DNA of 64,000 nt from Bog-473 sp963821755 (GCA_963821755.1 CAWGEX010000003.1:992001-1056000), one strand, 5' to 3'; shown: positions 50,797-58,858, numbered from the stretch's first letter. The notes: generated by a model from the letters alone, not told the origin. Translations and numbers: made by a program.

Positions 50797-51603
50797 ATGA
50801 CCAATCTCCTCAACATCAGCCGCAAGGAGAGACTGCCGAACGAGAAACCCTCGGCGAACGACATGAACCTGCGTCAGCACTTAGGTGAACTGCGGCACCG
50901 CCTGATGATCTGTCTCGTCGCCGTGGCCGTCACCACGGTGGTGGCGGTGATCGTCTACGAGCCGATCCTGCATTTTCTCATTCGACCACTTTGCAATGTC
51001 GATGCCAGCCGTGCCGGATCAACCCGATCCTTGATCGCCGGATCGGGTTCCACCTGCAACCTTTATGTGACGTCGCCCTTGGATGGCTTGGGCTTGCGCG
51101 TCAAAATCGCCGTGTTCGGGGGGCTGGTGATGGCCTCTCCGGTCATCCTCTTCCAGTTCTGGCGCTTCATTTCGCCGGGTCTCGAGTCCAAGGAACGCAA
51201 GTACGCCGTACCCTTCGTTGCGACGTCCTTCTTGCTTTTCATTTTGGGAGCGGCCACCGCGTATACGACGCTCCCGCACGCACTCGCCTTCCTGAAGGCA
51301 GTTGGCGGACCCAACCTCCAGGCAATCTACGATCCGATCCCCTACCTGAGCTTGATCGTGTTGATGATGACGTTGTTCGGTCTGACCTTCCAGTTTCCGG
51401 TGATTCTGGTGTCATTGGAGTTGGCCCGGATCGTCACGCCTGCCGGTCTCCTGCGTTCGTGGCGCTGGGCCATCATCATCATCACGGTGGTGTCTGCCGT
51501 GGCCACTCCGAGCTCGGATCCCTTCTCGATGTTGGCCCTGGCATTACCCCTGGTCCTCTTCTATTTCATCTCCATTGGCATTGGGAAACTCTTCGGGCGG
51601 TAG
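50797..51603 (+). CDS. tatC: Sec-independent translocase TatC subunit
   Basis: 268 residues with six hydrophobic helices. The N-terminal cytoplasmic stretch has L-R-Q-H-L-G-E-L-R-H-R-L, the conserved signal-peptide-binding motif (x-H-L-x-E-L-R-x-R). Then F-Q-F-W-R-F-I-S-P-G-L-E-S-K-E-R-K-Y (P2/cytoplasmic E-R-K), F-G-L-T-F-Q-F-P-V-I-L, and R-S-W-R-W-A-I-I-I-I-T-V-V-S-A-V-A-T-P-S-S-D-P. It recognises twin-arginine signals. Its proximity to Tat-exported ferritin-like proteins and to the phospholipase-like gene supports use of this pathway. Confidence 0.92.
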   Translation: MTNLLNISRKERLPNEKPSANDMNLRQHLGELRHRLMICLVAVAVTTVVAVIVYEPILHFLIRPLCNVDASRAGSTRSLIAGSGSTCNLYVTSPLDGLGLRVKIAVFGGLVMASPVILFQFWRFISPGLESKERKYAVPFVATSFLLFILGAATAYTTLPHALAFLKAVGGPNLQAIYDPIPYLSLIVLMMTLFGLTFQFPVILVSLELARIVTPAGLLRSWRWAIIIITVVSAVATPSSDPFSMLALALPLVLFYFISIGIGKLFGR

Positions 51604-51679
51604 TCGGTTCATAGCATCGGAGACGACGGTTGATCCGAATACACTGTGCGATGCGAACCTGGAGCTCGGCAGCTCAGTC

Positions 51680-51928
51680 CTAGTCCTGATGACTGCGCTG
51701 CTCGGCTTCATGGGCGCTTGCCTCCGCCCGAGCCTTTTCGGCTTCGGCCTCTTTGGTAGCTACCTCTCTCTGAGAGTCTGCCTTTTCTTGTTGAGCTCTA
51801 CCCTCGCGACGAAGGTCATCCTTTCCGGTAGCGGCACCCAGTGACTCTTTGACCTTGCCCTTGACCCCCTCGACCACACCCTTCGCGCCTGCTTCGGGGC
51901 CCGTATCCTTTGAGTTATCAGCCATCAT
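51680..51928 (-). CDS. CsbD-like stress protein
   Basis: 82 residues, hydrophilic and helical: A-K-G-V-V-E-G-V-K-G-K-V-K-E-S-L-G-A-A-T-G (the CsbD core with G-K-x-K-E-x-x-G), then a charged repeat-like tail rich in Glu, Lys, Ala (Q-Q-E-K-A, K-E-A-E-A-E-K-A-R-A-E-A). It has an AAGGA ribosome-binding site. CsbD-type and microaggregate-binding proteins are induced by general stress; molecular function unknown. It begins the stress-and-envelope block that runs to 61.5 kb. Confidence 0.75.
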   Translation of the reverse strand: MMADNSKDTGPEAGAKGVVEGVKGKVKESLGAATGKDDLRREGRAQQEKADSQREVATKEAEAEKARAEASAHEAEQRSHQD

Positions 51929-52332
51929 GAAGTCCTTTCATAGTTGCGTCACATCATCCTTACCCGCCGGGAATGCGGTAAAAACGTGCCCTCCAGCGAG
52001 TTACATCCTGCTGATGTTGTCTAGTTAACTGAGGTCAGGAGGTTCAGCGCAACGGTTGCACGGGCCGGCTCTTTGCAACCTGACTGCCAAGAACCGGGTC
52101 AGGGACTGCCCGGCTTTTTGGCGCGCTGACAACGCCACCGCTGTGCATGAACACCGATTCGAGCTCCAGCGGCGTTGATGATTGCGGCGTGCTCGGCGAG
52201 GTGGCACCCGTTGCATTCGCCTCAGTGACGTCACCCGATCAGGATGGTGTGCGCACGTGCGCGCCGTAACCTGACCGAAGTCGGTGCTGGAACTGTGCCC
52301 AACCATGGGGCACAGTTCGTCATTGGAGCGTT
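51929..52332. other. Intergenic region with structured hairpin
   Basis: 404 bases between two minus-strand genes. The only structure is the hairpin at 52086-52122, preceded by TTGCAACCTGAC, which recurs at 54697. No coding frame is supported. Confidence 0.45.
52086..52122. repeat. Dispersed hairpin element, copy A
   Basis: GCCAA (52086) pairs with TTGGC (52118-52122) and CCGGG (52094-52098) with CCCGG (52109-52113). The preceding TTGCAACCTGAC is identical at copy B (54710-54741). It could be a REP-like palindrome or a transcribed structure. Confidence 0.42.
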
Positions 52333-52698
52333 CTAATGTCGAGAGACGATGCGACAGGGCACGAGAGCCTTCTCATTGAGGTAGTAGCTGGAGCACACCC
52401 TGTGATACCCGTCGGCGATCCACAATGGCTCGCCCTGGACCAGCAGCACAGGGGAGAGCTTGGTGCCGAACTTGACCTTTTCGAGGTCCGCGGCCACCTC
52501 GGGATCGTCAGCCGCCAAAAGGGTGAGACCGGCAGCCCGCAAGATATCCTTGGCCGCAAAATGACTGAGGGATTTCTCCTTTTTCAGGGCTTTCCGTAGT
52601 TTGGTGGCGGAATCGAGTCCAACGAGCAAGGTGAGATACGACTGAGCGGCGGGAAAGTCCTGTGCTTCGGGTGAATCTTTCCAGTGCTCCTCAGCCAT
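52333..52698 (-). CDS. Conserved hypothetical protein with ParB-like Y-H-R motif
   Basis: 121 residues from ATG 52698. It has E-A-Q-D-F-P-A-A-Q-S-Y-L-T-L-L near the start, a helical middle (A-K-D-I-L-R-A-A-G-L), and L-S-P-V-L-L-V-Q-G-E-P-L-W-I-A-D-G-Y-H-R-V-C-S-S-Y-Y-L, where I-A-D-G-Y-H-R resembles the G-x-H-R box of ParB/sulfiredoxin-like nucleotide-binding folds. It ends V-P-C-R-I-V. Known as a conserved family in Proteobacteria and Actinobacteria without assigned function. Confidence 0.75.
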   Translation of the reverse strand: MAEEHWKDSPEAQDFPAAQSYLTLLVGLDSATKLRKALKKEKSLSHFAAKDILRAAGLTLLAADDPEVAADLEKVKFGTKLSPVLLVQGEPLWIADGYHRVCSSYYLNEKALVPCRIVSRH

Positions 52699-52925
52699 CG
52701 TCACCCCATCCTCTCACCGGAGACGTGCCAATGGGTCCGCCGGAGGAAGAAAGAAGCGGCTGGCACAACCACGAGCCATGTCGGCTCGTGTAGCGACGGA
52801 AAAGGGCGCCGAAACCCCTCCTCATTCGCGCCTGTGCCACGGCCTTTCTACGTGTACCCACGAAACTCCACTGGCAACGACCCGACCGCGCAAGACGGTC
52901 GCCCGCCTCGAAAGATGACAACCCC

Positions 52926-53495
52926 CTAGGCCGCAATGTTCTGGCAGTCCTTGCATTTGGATCGACCAGCTGTTCCGGAGACACGATTTTCGGGCTTGAT
53001 CCGACTACCAGCAGGGCAGTCGCTTCGGTCGTGAAACACGCTTCGCTCGTCGCCCGATTCCGCCAAACTCGAATGGTAGGGACCCACCATGCCTGGGTCC
53101 TTTTGGCTCAAAGGCACGTTTGGCTCGCTCGAGCCGGATTGTCTGTTTTGGAGAATCCGGTTGAGGACCAACCCGGCCAAAATCCCCAATGCGAGAAACG
53201 TCAGTCCGCGTCGCCAGCGGGACCTGCGGGTGGTCTTGTGAAAGGTACCAGGCAACTCGATGTCAAGGCGATCCGCCGCCCCCTGAACGCGCCCCATGCC
53301 GGCTTTGGCATACTGGCCGAAATCCTCGCTGGCCGGCAGAACTGCCGCCAGAGCTTCGCCGTGATCCGCGACGCTCCGCAGGCCCGCCTTCGTGGCCTCA
53401 ATAACATCTGGGACTTTTTCCACAACAACGGCTCCGACTCGTTCTAGAGCATCCCGAGCGTTGCCGATCGCTGTGCCTTCATCAACCGCCGTCAT
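52926..53495 (-). CDS. Hypothetical membrane protein with His/Cys C-terminal motif
   Basis: 189 residues. A helical, charged N-terminal part (~1-95) precedes one membrane helix (G-L-T-F-L-A-L-G-I-L-A-G-L-V-L-N, ~98-113). The C-terminal tail has V-F-H-D-R-S-D-C-P-A-G-S-R-I-K-P-E-N-R-V and ends K-C-K-D-C, a His/Cys arrangement that may bind a metal. I do not recognise a family. Membrane topology cannot be decided. Confidence 0.6.
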   Translation of the reverse strand: MTAVDEGTAIGNARDALERVGAVVVEKVPDVIEATKAGLRSVADHGEALAAVLPASEDFGQYAKAGMGRVQGAADRLDIELPGTFHKTTRRSRWRRGLTFLALGILAGLVLNRILQNRQSGSSEPNVPLSQKDPGMVGPYHSSLAESGDERSVFHDRSDCPAGSRIKPENRVSGTAGRSKCKDCQNIAA

Positions 53496-53662
53496 TTCTC
53501 CTCCTCACCTCACTCTTGACATACCCAGAGCCCTCGCCAACTAACCGCAACCGGTTCGGGCCCTCATCCCATGCTCCACTTGTTCGGTGCCAAAAACTTT
53601 CCGATTGAGTCAGAACGAATTCCGCGACGATGCCTTAGGTTTCGCCGCCGCCCAATAGAGAA

Positions 53663-54379
53663 GTGCCGCGACATGTCCTAAAGATCAAGAGCAGCCGATG
53701 GGCCTACGATTCGCCCGTGAGCCTGCAACTGTTTTACGCCGACCGGCTTCGAGGCACATCTTCAGGAGTCCGCGTTACCATCGCCGCATCGGTTGGCGTG
53801 ATTGGCGGGGTGATTGCATCAGTACTGACCATTTGGCAGTCTGCCGTTCTCATCGGCTGGGATGTAACAGCGATAGGCCTTATCGCGTGGGTCTGGGGCG
53901 CCGTGGCGAAATTGAATTCCGAAGAAACAAGAACTCATGCCAGCCGAGAAGACCCAAGTATCCGGATGTCCGAGCTCATCGTGCTCTCTTGTGGAGTCGC
54001 CATGCTCGCCGCGGTTGGCTTGGTCCTTATCCAAGCCGGAAAGGCTGTTGGCGGAACGAAAGCCTATTTGATCGCAATGGGGGTGTTGAGCGTGGCGCTT
54101 TCGTGGTCGCTGGTTCACACGGTGTTCACTCTGCGCTATGCCCGCACGTTTTACTTGAAACCCGAAGGCGGGATCGACTTCAACGAGGACGATCCCCCGA
54201 CCTATCTCGACTTCGCCTACTTGGCCTTGACGATCGGCATGACATTTCAGGTGTCGGACACCAATCTGACCACGAAACGAATACGAAGGATCGCACTTGT
54301 CCATGCGGCATTCTCGTATCTGTTTGGCGCAGTCATCGTAGCCCTGGTCATAAACGTCGTCGCCAGCCTTCTTCATTGA
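53663..54379 (+). CDS. DUF1345-family membrane protein
   Basis: 238 residues with about five hydrophobic segments. The DUF1345 signatures are present: W-D-V-T-A-I-G-L-I-A-W-V-W, V-A-L-S-W-S-L-V-H-T-V-F-T-L-R-Y-A-R-T-F-Y (family-defining W-x-x-V-H-T-x-F-x-x-x-Y-A), D-P-P-T-Y-L-D-F-A-Y-L-A-L-T-I-G-M-T-F-Q-V-S-D, and I-R-R-I-A-L-V-H-A. The true start may be the GTG near 53717. Function unknown; the family is common in bacteria. Confidence 0.85.
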   Translation: MPRHVLKIKSSRWAYDSPVSLQLFYADRLRGTSSGVRVTIAASVGVIGGVIASVLTIWQSAVLIGWDVTAIGLIAWVWGAVAKLNSEETRTHASREDPSIRMSELIVLSCGVAMLAAVGLVLIQAGKAVGGTKAYLIAMGVLSVALSWSLVHTVFTLRYARTFYLKPEGGIDFNEDDPPTYLDFAYLALTIGMTFQVSDTNLTTKRIRRIALVHAAFSYLFGAVIVALVINVVASLLH

Positions 54380-54801
54380 AGCGATTCCTTCTCCGAAACG
54401 ACAGCGATCGTGCGTGATGAAACTCGCGCTGAGGCGATTCGTGTACGCTCATCCCGCCGACCGAGTGGCCATTGGGAGCACACGGTGGATGACAGCCTCG
54501 GCTCAAAGTTCGGAACGAGATGGACGCCCGGGTGGAGCATTCACCCGGGCACTTCGACGAGCCAATCGGAGCGCGGAGGTCGGGGGTCTGTTTCACAACA
54601 TAAAGGCATAACTCCTGCCTCGTGTCAGGAAGCGGCCACTCGGGCATCGGTCAGTCTTAGGGGCTACAGGGGAACGGTTTCCCACGAGCCGAACGCTTGC
54701 AACCTGACCGCCAGATTCCGGGCCGTCACCCGGGATCTGGCGGGTCTGTTCACAGCCCGAGGGCCAACTTCGGATGACGGTAAGTCATAGACACCGAAGA
54801 G
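54380..54801. other. Intergenic region with hairpin copy B
   Basis: 422 bases with no supported gene. It holds a strong hairpin (54710-54741). Frames on both strands lack motifs. Confidence 0.45.
54710..54741. repeat. Dispersed hairpin element, copy B
   Basis: GCCAGAT (54710-54716) pairs with ATCTGGC (54735-54741), and CCGGG (54718-54722) with CCCGG (54729-54733) around a six-base loop, with one T-G wobble. The leader TTGCAACCTGAC is shared with copy A 2.6 kb away. Confidence 0.5.
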
Positions 54802-55104
54802 TTATCGACGCCCATGGCGTGCGAGCAGGTGCTCTTCCCTTTTTCGCTCCGCTTGATCACGAGTACCGAACTTTCCTAGAAGCCCATGGGGAGGGAAAGT
54901 GCACCGTGCCGTCCAGATCATCTTGGTGAGATCGTGTTCATCTGGGATCTCTCCGACAATGACTTGCGCCTGACCAGCATCTTCGGAGGCACTCCCAGCA
55001 TCCACTGCGGCTCCCGCTTCCCCGGCAGAAACGGAACCTTCCGCCTCAGCTTCGGACAAATCTTCCCTACCTTCCGTCGTTCCCCTAGCTTCAGTCATGC
55101 CCAC
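54802..55104 (-). CDS. Small hypothetical protein with Cys/His C-terminal box
   Basis: 100 residues. The first half is a low-complexity Ala/Glu/Gly stretch; the second half is compact: D-L-T-K-M-I-W-T-A-R-C-T-F-P-P-H-G-L-L-G, F-G-T-R-D-Q-A-E-R-K-R, and E-H-L-L-A-R-H-G-R-R. The single Cys and three His could form a metal site (C-x4-H...H-x4-H), as in small zinc-finger-like actinobacterial proteins. Moderate confidence that it is a gene. Confidence 0.5.
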   Translation of the reverse strand: MGMTEARGTTEGREDLSEAEAEGSVSAGEAGAAVDAGSASEDAGQAQVIVGEIPDEHDLTKMIWTARCTFPPHGLLGKFGTRDQAERKREEHLLARHGRR

Positions 55105-55468
55105 TCATTTACCCAGTTTGCAATTGTTCATGCTTTTGCCCGGGCGCTCGGGATTACTTGGTCGGGTCCGACCTCCTCACATATTCTTCCAAACCCACCG
55201 CGTCTCGAGCTTGCTCCTTACGACTGATGCCAAGTGGTTTGGCAGAGTTGCTGGCCCTATTCGAGGTTTGTTCGACCAGCTTGCAGGGTAAAACAGTTCG
55301 GCCAGCTTGCAGGGTAAACAGAAGGGTTCACAACACTTCGGCGTCTTGGAACGACAAAGGCAGTCGAACTATGCCGCTTATTCAGCCGCCCGTGATCCTT
55401 CCCATGTAGATGCCGATCCGTTGCTGCTCCGCGCTTTTTCGCGCCCGATCTGAAAGGAAAGGAGCCCG
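55105..55468. other. Intergenic region with 26-bp direct repeat
   Basis: 364 bases upstream of the acyl-CoA dehydrogenase-like gene. The only notable element is a direct repeat of CCAGCTTGCAGGGTAAA at 55276 and 55302. A GAAAGGAAAGGAG ribosome-binding site precedes 55469. Confidence 0.5.
55276..55320 (+). repeat. Imperfect tandem repeat, 26-bp period
   Basis: CCAGCTTGCAGGGTAAA occurs at 55276 and again at 55302, with a similar intervening CAGTTCGG/CAGAAGGG. Two copies only. Confidence 0.7.
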
Positions 55469-56422
55469 ATGTCTATCGCCGCCGACCTAAAGCGCATCGC
55501 CCAAGTCGAAGCCCCGACGCTGCCGCTGCCCGGATCGGGCCAAACATGGCGACGATTTAGGGCGTTGTCGCTCTGGGCTGCAGAAAACTTGTCACTGGGG
55601 CGACTGGCCGAAGGCCACGTCGATGCCCTGGCCATCCTGGATGAGGCCGGAATGACGCCGGTGTCCGGCGCCGTCTACGGTGTCTGGGCGGCGCGGACAG
55701 GCTCGGATGGAACGGCGGCGCGCCAGGAATCCGACGGGTGGCATCTCACGGGCCAGAAGCCCTTTTGCTCGGGCAATGGCGTCATCGATCGCGCGCTGGT
55801 GACCGCCGATGCTCCCGACGGTTACCGGCTTTTCGATGTCACGCTGAACGAACACGTCGTCGCCACCCACCAGGATTCCTGGTTGGCCGTGGGTATGGCC
55901 GACTCACTAAGTGACACGCTCGAGTTCGGAGGACCCTCGCTCTCTGGGGATCTGGCAATCGGCGAACCCGATTTCTACCTGGCCCGTCCCGGCTTCTGGG
56001 TTGGGGCGATCGGTGTCGCGGCCTGTTGGTACGGCGGAGCTAAGGCACTGGTGGAGCATGTGACCGACACGCTTCCGCCGATCTCTTCAGATCTCGTGAT
56101 GGCCGAGATCGGTCATGCCGTGGCCCAAGTGAACGCTATGCGCTGGCTGTTGGAAAACGCCGCGCACTCGATCGATGATGACCCTTACGACACAAAAGGG
56201 GAGGGTCGGATGCGGGCGATGGTGCTGCGACATGCCGTCCAGCACGGTGCGACGCAGGTTCTCGGCCATGTCGCGGCAGCTGGCGGAGCTCGCCCCCTCT
56301 GTCACGATCGCTCGCAGGCGCAACGCGCCGCCGATTTGTATGTCTATCTAGCGCAGCACCATGGTCCCCAGGATGCTGCCGAGATCGGCCGTCTCGCCCT
56401 AAGCGGTGCCGCATGGAGCTAG
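55469..56422 (+). CDS. Acyl-CoA dehydrogenase-like protein of a PIG-L/glycosyltransferase cluster
   Basis: 317 residues, shorter than catabolic acyl-CoA dehydrogenases (~380). It has A-A-E-N-L-S-L-G-R-L-A-E-G-H, then W-A-A-R-T-G-S-D-G-T-A (the E-P-G-A-G-S-D-like region, altered), W-H-L-T-G-Q-K-P-F-C-S-G-N-G (substrate/FAD block), A-D-A-P-D-G-Y-R-L-F-D, and a C-terminal helical domain with H-A-V-Q-H-G-A-T. Similar genes cluster with PIG-L deacetylase, NodS-like methyltransferase and family 2 glycosyltransferase in several bacteria; the pathway product is not known to me. The next gene's ATG overlaps its end. Confidence 0.8.
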   Translation: MSIAADLKRIAQVEAPTLPLPGSGQTWRRFRALSLWAAENLSLGRLAEGHVDALAILDEAGMTPVSGAVYGVWAARTGSDGTAARQESDGWHLTGQKPFCSGNGVIDRALVTADAPDGYRLFDVTLNEHVVATHQDSWLAVGMADSLSDTLEFGGPSLSGDLAIGEPDFYLARPGFWVGAIGVAACWYGGAKALVEHVTDTLPPISSDLVMAEIGHAVAQVNAMRWLLENAAHSIDDDPYDTKGEGRMRAMVLRHAVQHGATQVLGHVAAAGGARPLCHDRSQAQRAADLYVYLAQHHGPQDAAEIGRLALSGAAWS

Positions 56423-56817
56423 ACGCCGATCATTCCCACCTGGGCACTCCCGACCCCACCCTCTGGCGAACCGACCTGGCCGCAGGCCTTGTGGCTCCGC
56501 CCTTCGAGGACCTCGGCGACGTCCTGAATGAGACTCTCCTTCCCGACGATCTCTGTCTAGATCCGCGGGGTCACGATGGTCATCGAGATCACAACGCCCG
56601 CGGCGAAGCCGCCCGTCAAGCCACGATCTCAACAGGCGCAGACATGCTTAGTTACGCGGTCTGGGCCTGCCACTGGGCCCGACCCGTCGCCGCCCTTCGG
56701 ATCGAACGTCGCCCGCGGAAAGGGTCCCGGCCCGTCGCCGTCCAGAAGCGGTTGTTCGCTAGTGCACTCGCCTCGCGGATCCGCCCACTTCGCCTAGATC
56801 ACGGATCGAACAAATGA
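56413..56817 (+). pseudogene. PIG-L-family deacetylase with in-frame internal deletion
   Basis: 134 codons, against ~250 for the family. The N-terminal W-R-T-D-L-A-A-G-L-V-A-P-P-F-E is followed after ~15 residues by D-D-L-C-L-D-P-R-G-H-D-G-H-R-D-H-N-A, the C-terminal metal-binding H-D-G-H-x-D-H block, and A-V-W-A-C-H-W-A-R-P. The central segment with the zinc-binding P-H-P-D-D-E motif is missing, so it should not be active. The reading frame is preserved through the deletion and both ends overlap their neighbours. Confidence 0.65.
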
Positions 56818-57383
56818 CTTCCACCAGTCGGACCTACTTCGAGGATATGTATGAGCGTGATCCAGATCCTTGGGGCTTCGCATCAAGGGGCTACGAACGC
56901 CGCAAGTACGACCTGACCATAGCCAGCTTGCCCCTCGCCCACTACGGCTCGGTCTACGAGCCCGGCTGTTCTATCGGCGTCTTGACCGAAAAGCTCGCTC
57001 ACCGATGCGATCGCCTTCTGGGCTCCGACATCATACCGGCGGCTTTGCGGCAAGCGGCGACTCGAACGAAGGAGCTTCCTCACGTACGTGTCGAATACCG
57101 ACCTATTCCCGAGGCATGGCCTGAGGAGCAATTCGATCTGATCGTTCTCAGCGAGATCGCCTACTACTTCTCGCCAAGCGAACTGGAACAAATCATGGCC
57201 CACGTCTTGAGTTCGACGGCATCGGGCGCTCACGTTATTGGCATCCACTGGCGCGGCCAGACGGATTATCCCTTGAGCGGTGATCAAGCCCATGTGATGA
57301 TTGAGGCAACGTTCGGCCTGCGGCGCATGGTTCACCACGTGGAGCGCGAATTTGTGATGAACGTGTGGGAGCGGACCGAGTGA
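56814..57383 (+). CDS. NodS-like SAM-dependent methyltransferase
   Basis: 189 residues; the ATG overlaps the previous stop. It opens T-Y-F-E-D-M-Y-E-R-D-P-D-P-W-G-F-A-S-R-G-Y-E, with each copy split from the next motif, then G-S-V-Y-E-P-G-C-S-I-G (SAM motif I), L-L-G-S-D-I-I-P-A (motif II acid), F-D-L-I-V-L-S-E-I-A-Y-Y-F (motif III). This matches NodS-type N-methyltransferases and their relatives in glycolipid-like clusters. It may methylate the sugar or amine product made by the neighbouring deacetylase family. The next gene begins at GTGA on its stop. Confidence 0.83.
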   Translation: MTSTSRTYFEDMYERDPDPWGFASRGYERRKYDLTIASLPLAHYGSVYEPGCSIGVLTEKLAHRCDRLLGSDIIPAALRQAATRTKELPHVRVEYRPIPEAWPEEQFDLIVLSEIAYYFSPSELEQIMAHVLSSTASGAHVIGIHWRGQTDYPLSGDQAHVMIEATFGLRRMVHHVEREFVMNVWERTE

Positions 57384-58123
57384 GTCGGCAACCAGCCTTC
57401 GGTCGTACCCATGCGGTCGGTATCGTCGTCCCCGTCCACAACGAGGAACGACTCCTTCACATGGCCTTGGGTGCGTTGGGGCGCGCCATCGCGAAGGTGC
57501 CGACCAAGATCGAGTGTCGCGTTGCCATCGTTCTCGATTGCTGCAACGACGCCAGCTCTGCCATCGCTCACCGATGGGCCAAGACACATGCGACCCTTCT
57601 GATCTCATGTGAGGATGCAAATGTGGGCGCGGCCCGTAGATACGGGTGCGCGGCCCTACTGGGAACGTGGAACCGCATGAGCGCGCGCCACTTATGGTTG
57701 GCCACAACCGATGCTGACTCAGTCGTTCCCGGGCCGTGGCTCACCGCCCAGATCGCGGCTCATGATGCTGGCGTCGATCTGTGGGCTGGGCGCGTCACCG
57801 TTACTGACTGGTCAGCCCGTGCACCTGCCACAGCCCGACTCTGGAACCAAGAATATGGACGGGAGGGACCACCCATTCATGGTGCCAGTCTGGGTATGAA
57901 CGCCCGGACATATTTAAAGATTGGGGGCTTTCGAGCCTTCCTCACGGGAGAAGACCGGGATCTTTACCAGCGAGCACTCGAGGTCGGCGCTCGCCTGCAC
58001 CACGAAGCCAAGGTCACAGTGACTACCAGTGCCCGACGCCACGCCCGTGCCCCGCTCGGATTCGCACACGCCCTCACCGCATTGGAGAACGAGTTGATCG
58101 TTGGCGCACCCGTTTCGCCGTGA
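57380..58123 (+). CDS. Family 2 glycosyltransferase
   Basis: 247 residues from the GTG at 57380 that overlaps the methyltransferase stop. GT-A fold: G-I-V-V-P-V-H-N-E-E-R-L-L (~11-23), V-A-I-V-L-D-C-C-N-D (~53-62, first Asp block), A-R-R-Y-G-C-A, W-L-A-T-T-D-A-D-S-V (the DxD-like metal motif ~109-118), and F-L-T-G-E-D-R-D-L-Y-Q-R (catalytic E-D region). It should transfer a sugar from a nucleotide donor; donor and acceptor cannot be read. Last gene of the four-gene unit. Confidence 0.85.
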   Translation: MSRQPAFGRTHAVGIVVPVHNEERLLHMALGALGRAIAKVPTKIECRVAIVLDCCNDASSAIAHRWAKTHATLLISCEDANVGAARRYGCAALLGTWNRMSARHLWLATTDADSVVPGPWLTAQIAAHDAGVDLWAGRVTVTDWSARAPATARLWNQEYGREGPPIHGASLGMNARTYLKIGGFRAFLTGEDRDLYQRALEVGARLHHEAKVTVTTSARRHARAPLGFAHALTALENELIVGAPVSP

Positions 58124-58519
58124 ATAGTTTGTGGGCGAGTCCTTAAGGCCAGCTTTGTGGTGCCAAGATGATTATTGGGACTCTCAACTCGAGAGTGCGA
58201 GGCCCTTGGGCAGAATTTCTCCCCGATTTCTATGCGCTCCAGGCGGAGGGCAGTCCTCAAGAATCCCATGGTCCAGCTACGGCCAAGGCATAACGTCCGG
58301 ATTCCAATCGGACACGATCGAGGTATTGCTGTTGGCATGGGCGTCTGATTGGTCTGTGCCGTGGCATCAGCACGACAAGTGCTCGCCGGGCGCCCAACCC
58401 CCTCTTGACTATCCGTGACGATTGAGTAAATTCCTTTGTTGAGCGAAACCGCGGATTACAGACATTCAGATACAGAGCTTCTGCCCCTGTTGGATCGATT
58501 TCGAATGGGAGTTTTGGCG
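58124..58519. other. Intergenic region, nothing recognised
   Basis: 396 bases between the glycosyltransferase and the STAS protein. It contains one small inverted repeat (ACTCTC/GAGAGT around 58180-58197), too weak to call a terminator, and no supported gene. Confidence 0.4.
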
Positions 58520-58858
58520 ATGACACTGGAATTGGAATCCGAATCTGGACAGTTTCAAATCGGCGTGGAGTGCTCGCGGGTCCAGCTCGTGCTCTCTATT
58601 TCTGGGGAACTCGACCTTGCCAGCGCGCCCCTACTCCAGGAGCATCTTTTAGAGGCAGTCCAGTCCGAAGTGAGCGAAGTGGTGGTCGATCTAGAGCACG
58701 CTACCTATATCGATTCAGCAGGGTTGGGCGTCTTGGTGTCGGCTCACAAGCGGCTGATGGCACGCGGCCGCAACCTCGTCATCTGTTCGCCGACGTCGCG
58801 GTCAATGAAGTTGATCGAGATTGCAGGACTATCCAATTACTTGAACGTAAAGGCCTAG
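58520..58858 (+). CDS. Anti-sigma factor antagonist (STAS domain)
   Basis: 112 residues from the ATG at 58520 (GGGAG eight bases upstream). It is a STAS fold: V-Q-L-V-L-S-I-S-G-E-L-D-L-A-S-A-P, then V-V-V-D-L-E-H-A-T-Y-I-D-S-A-G-L-G-V-L-V (the D-S-x-G phosphorylation site, Ser about 66), and L-V-I-C-S-P-T-S-R-S-M-K-L-I-E-I-A-G-L. Antagonists bind a partner anti-sigma kinase and release a stress sigma factor. Neither the kinase nor the sigma factor is adjacent. It fits the stress-gene block around it. Confidence 0.88.
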   Translation: MTLELESESGQFQIGVECSRVQLVLSISGELDLASAPLLQEHLLEAVQSEVSEVVVDLEHATYIDSAGLGVLVSAHKRLMARGRNLVICSPTSRSMKLIEIAGLSNYLNVKA

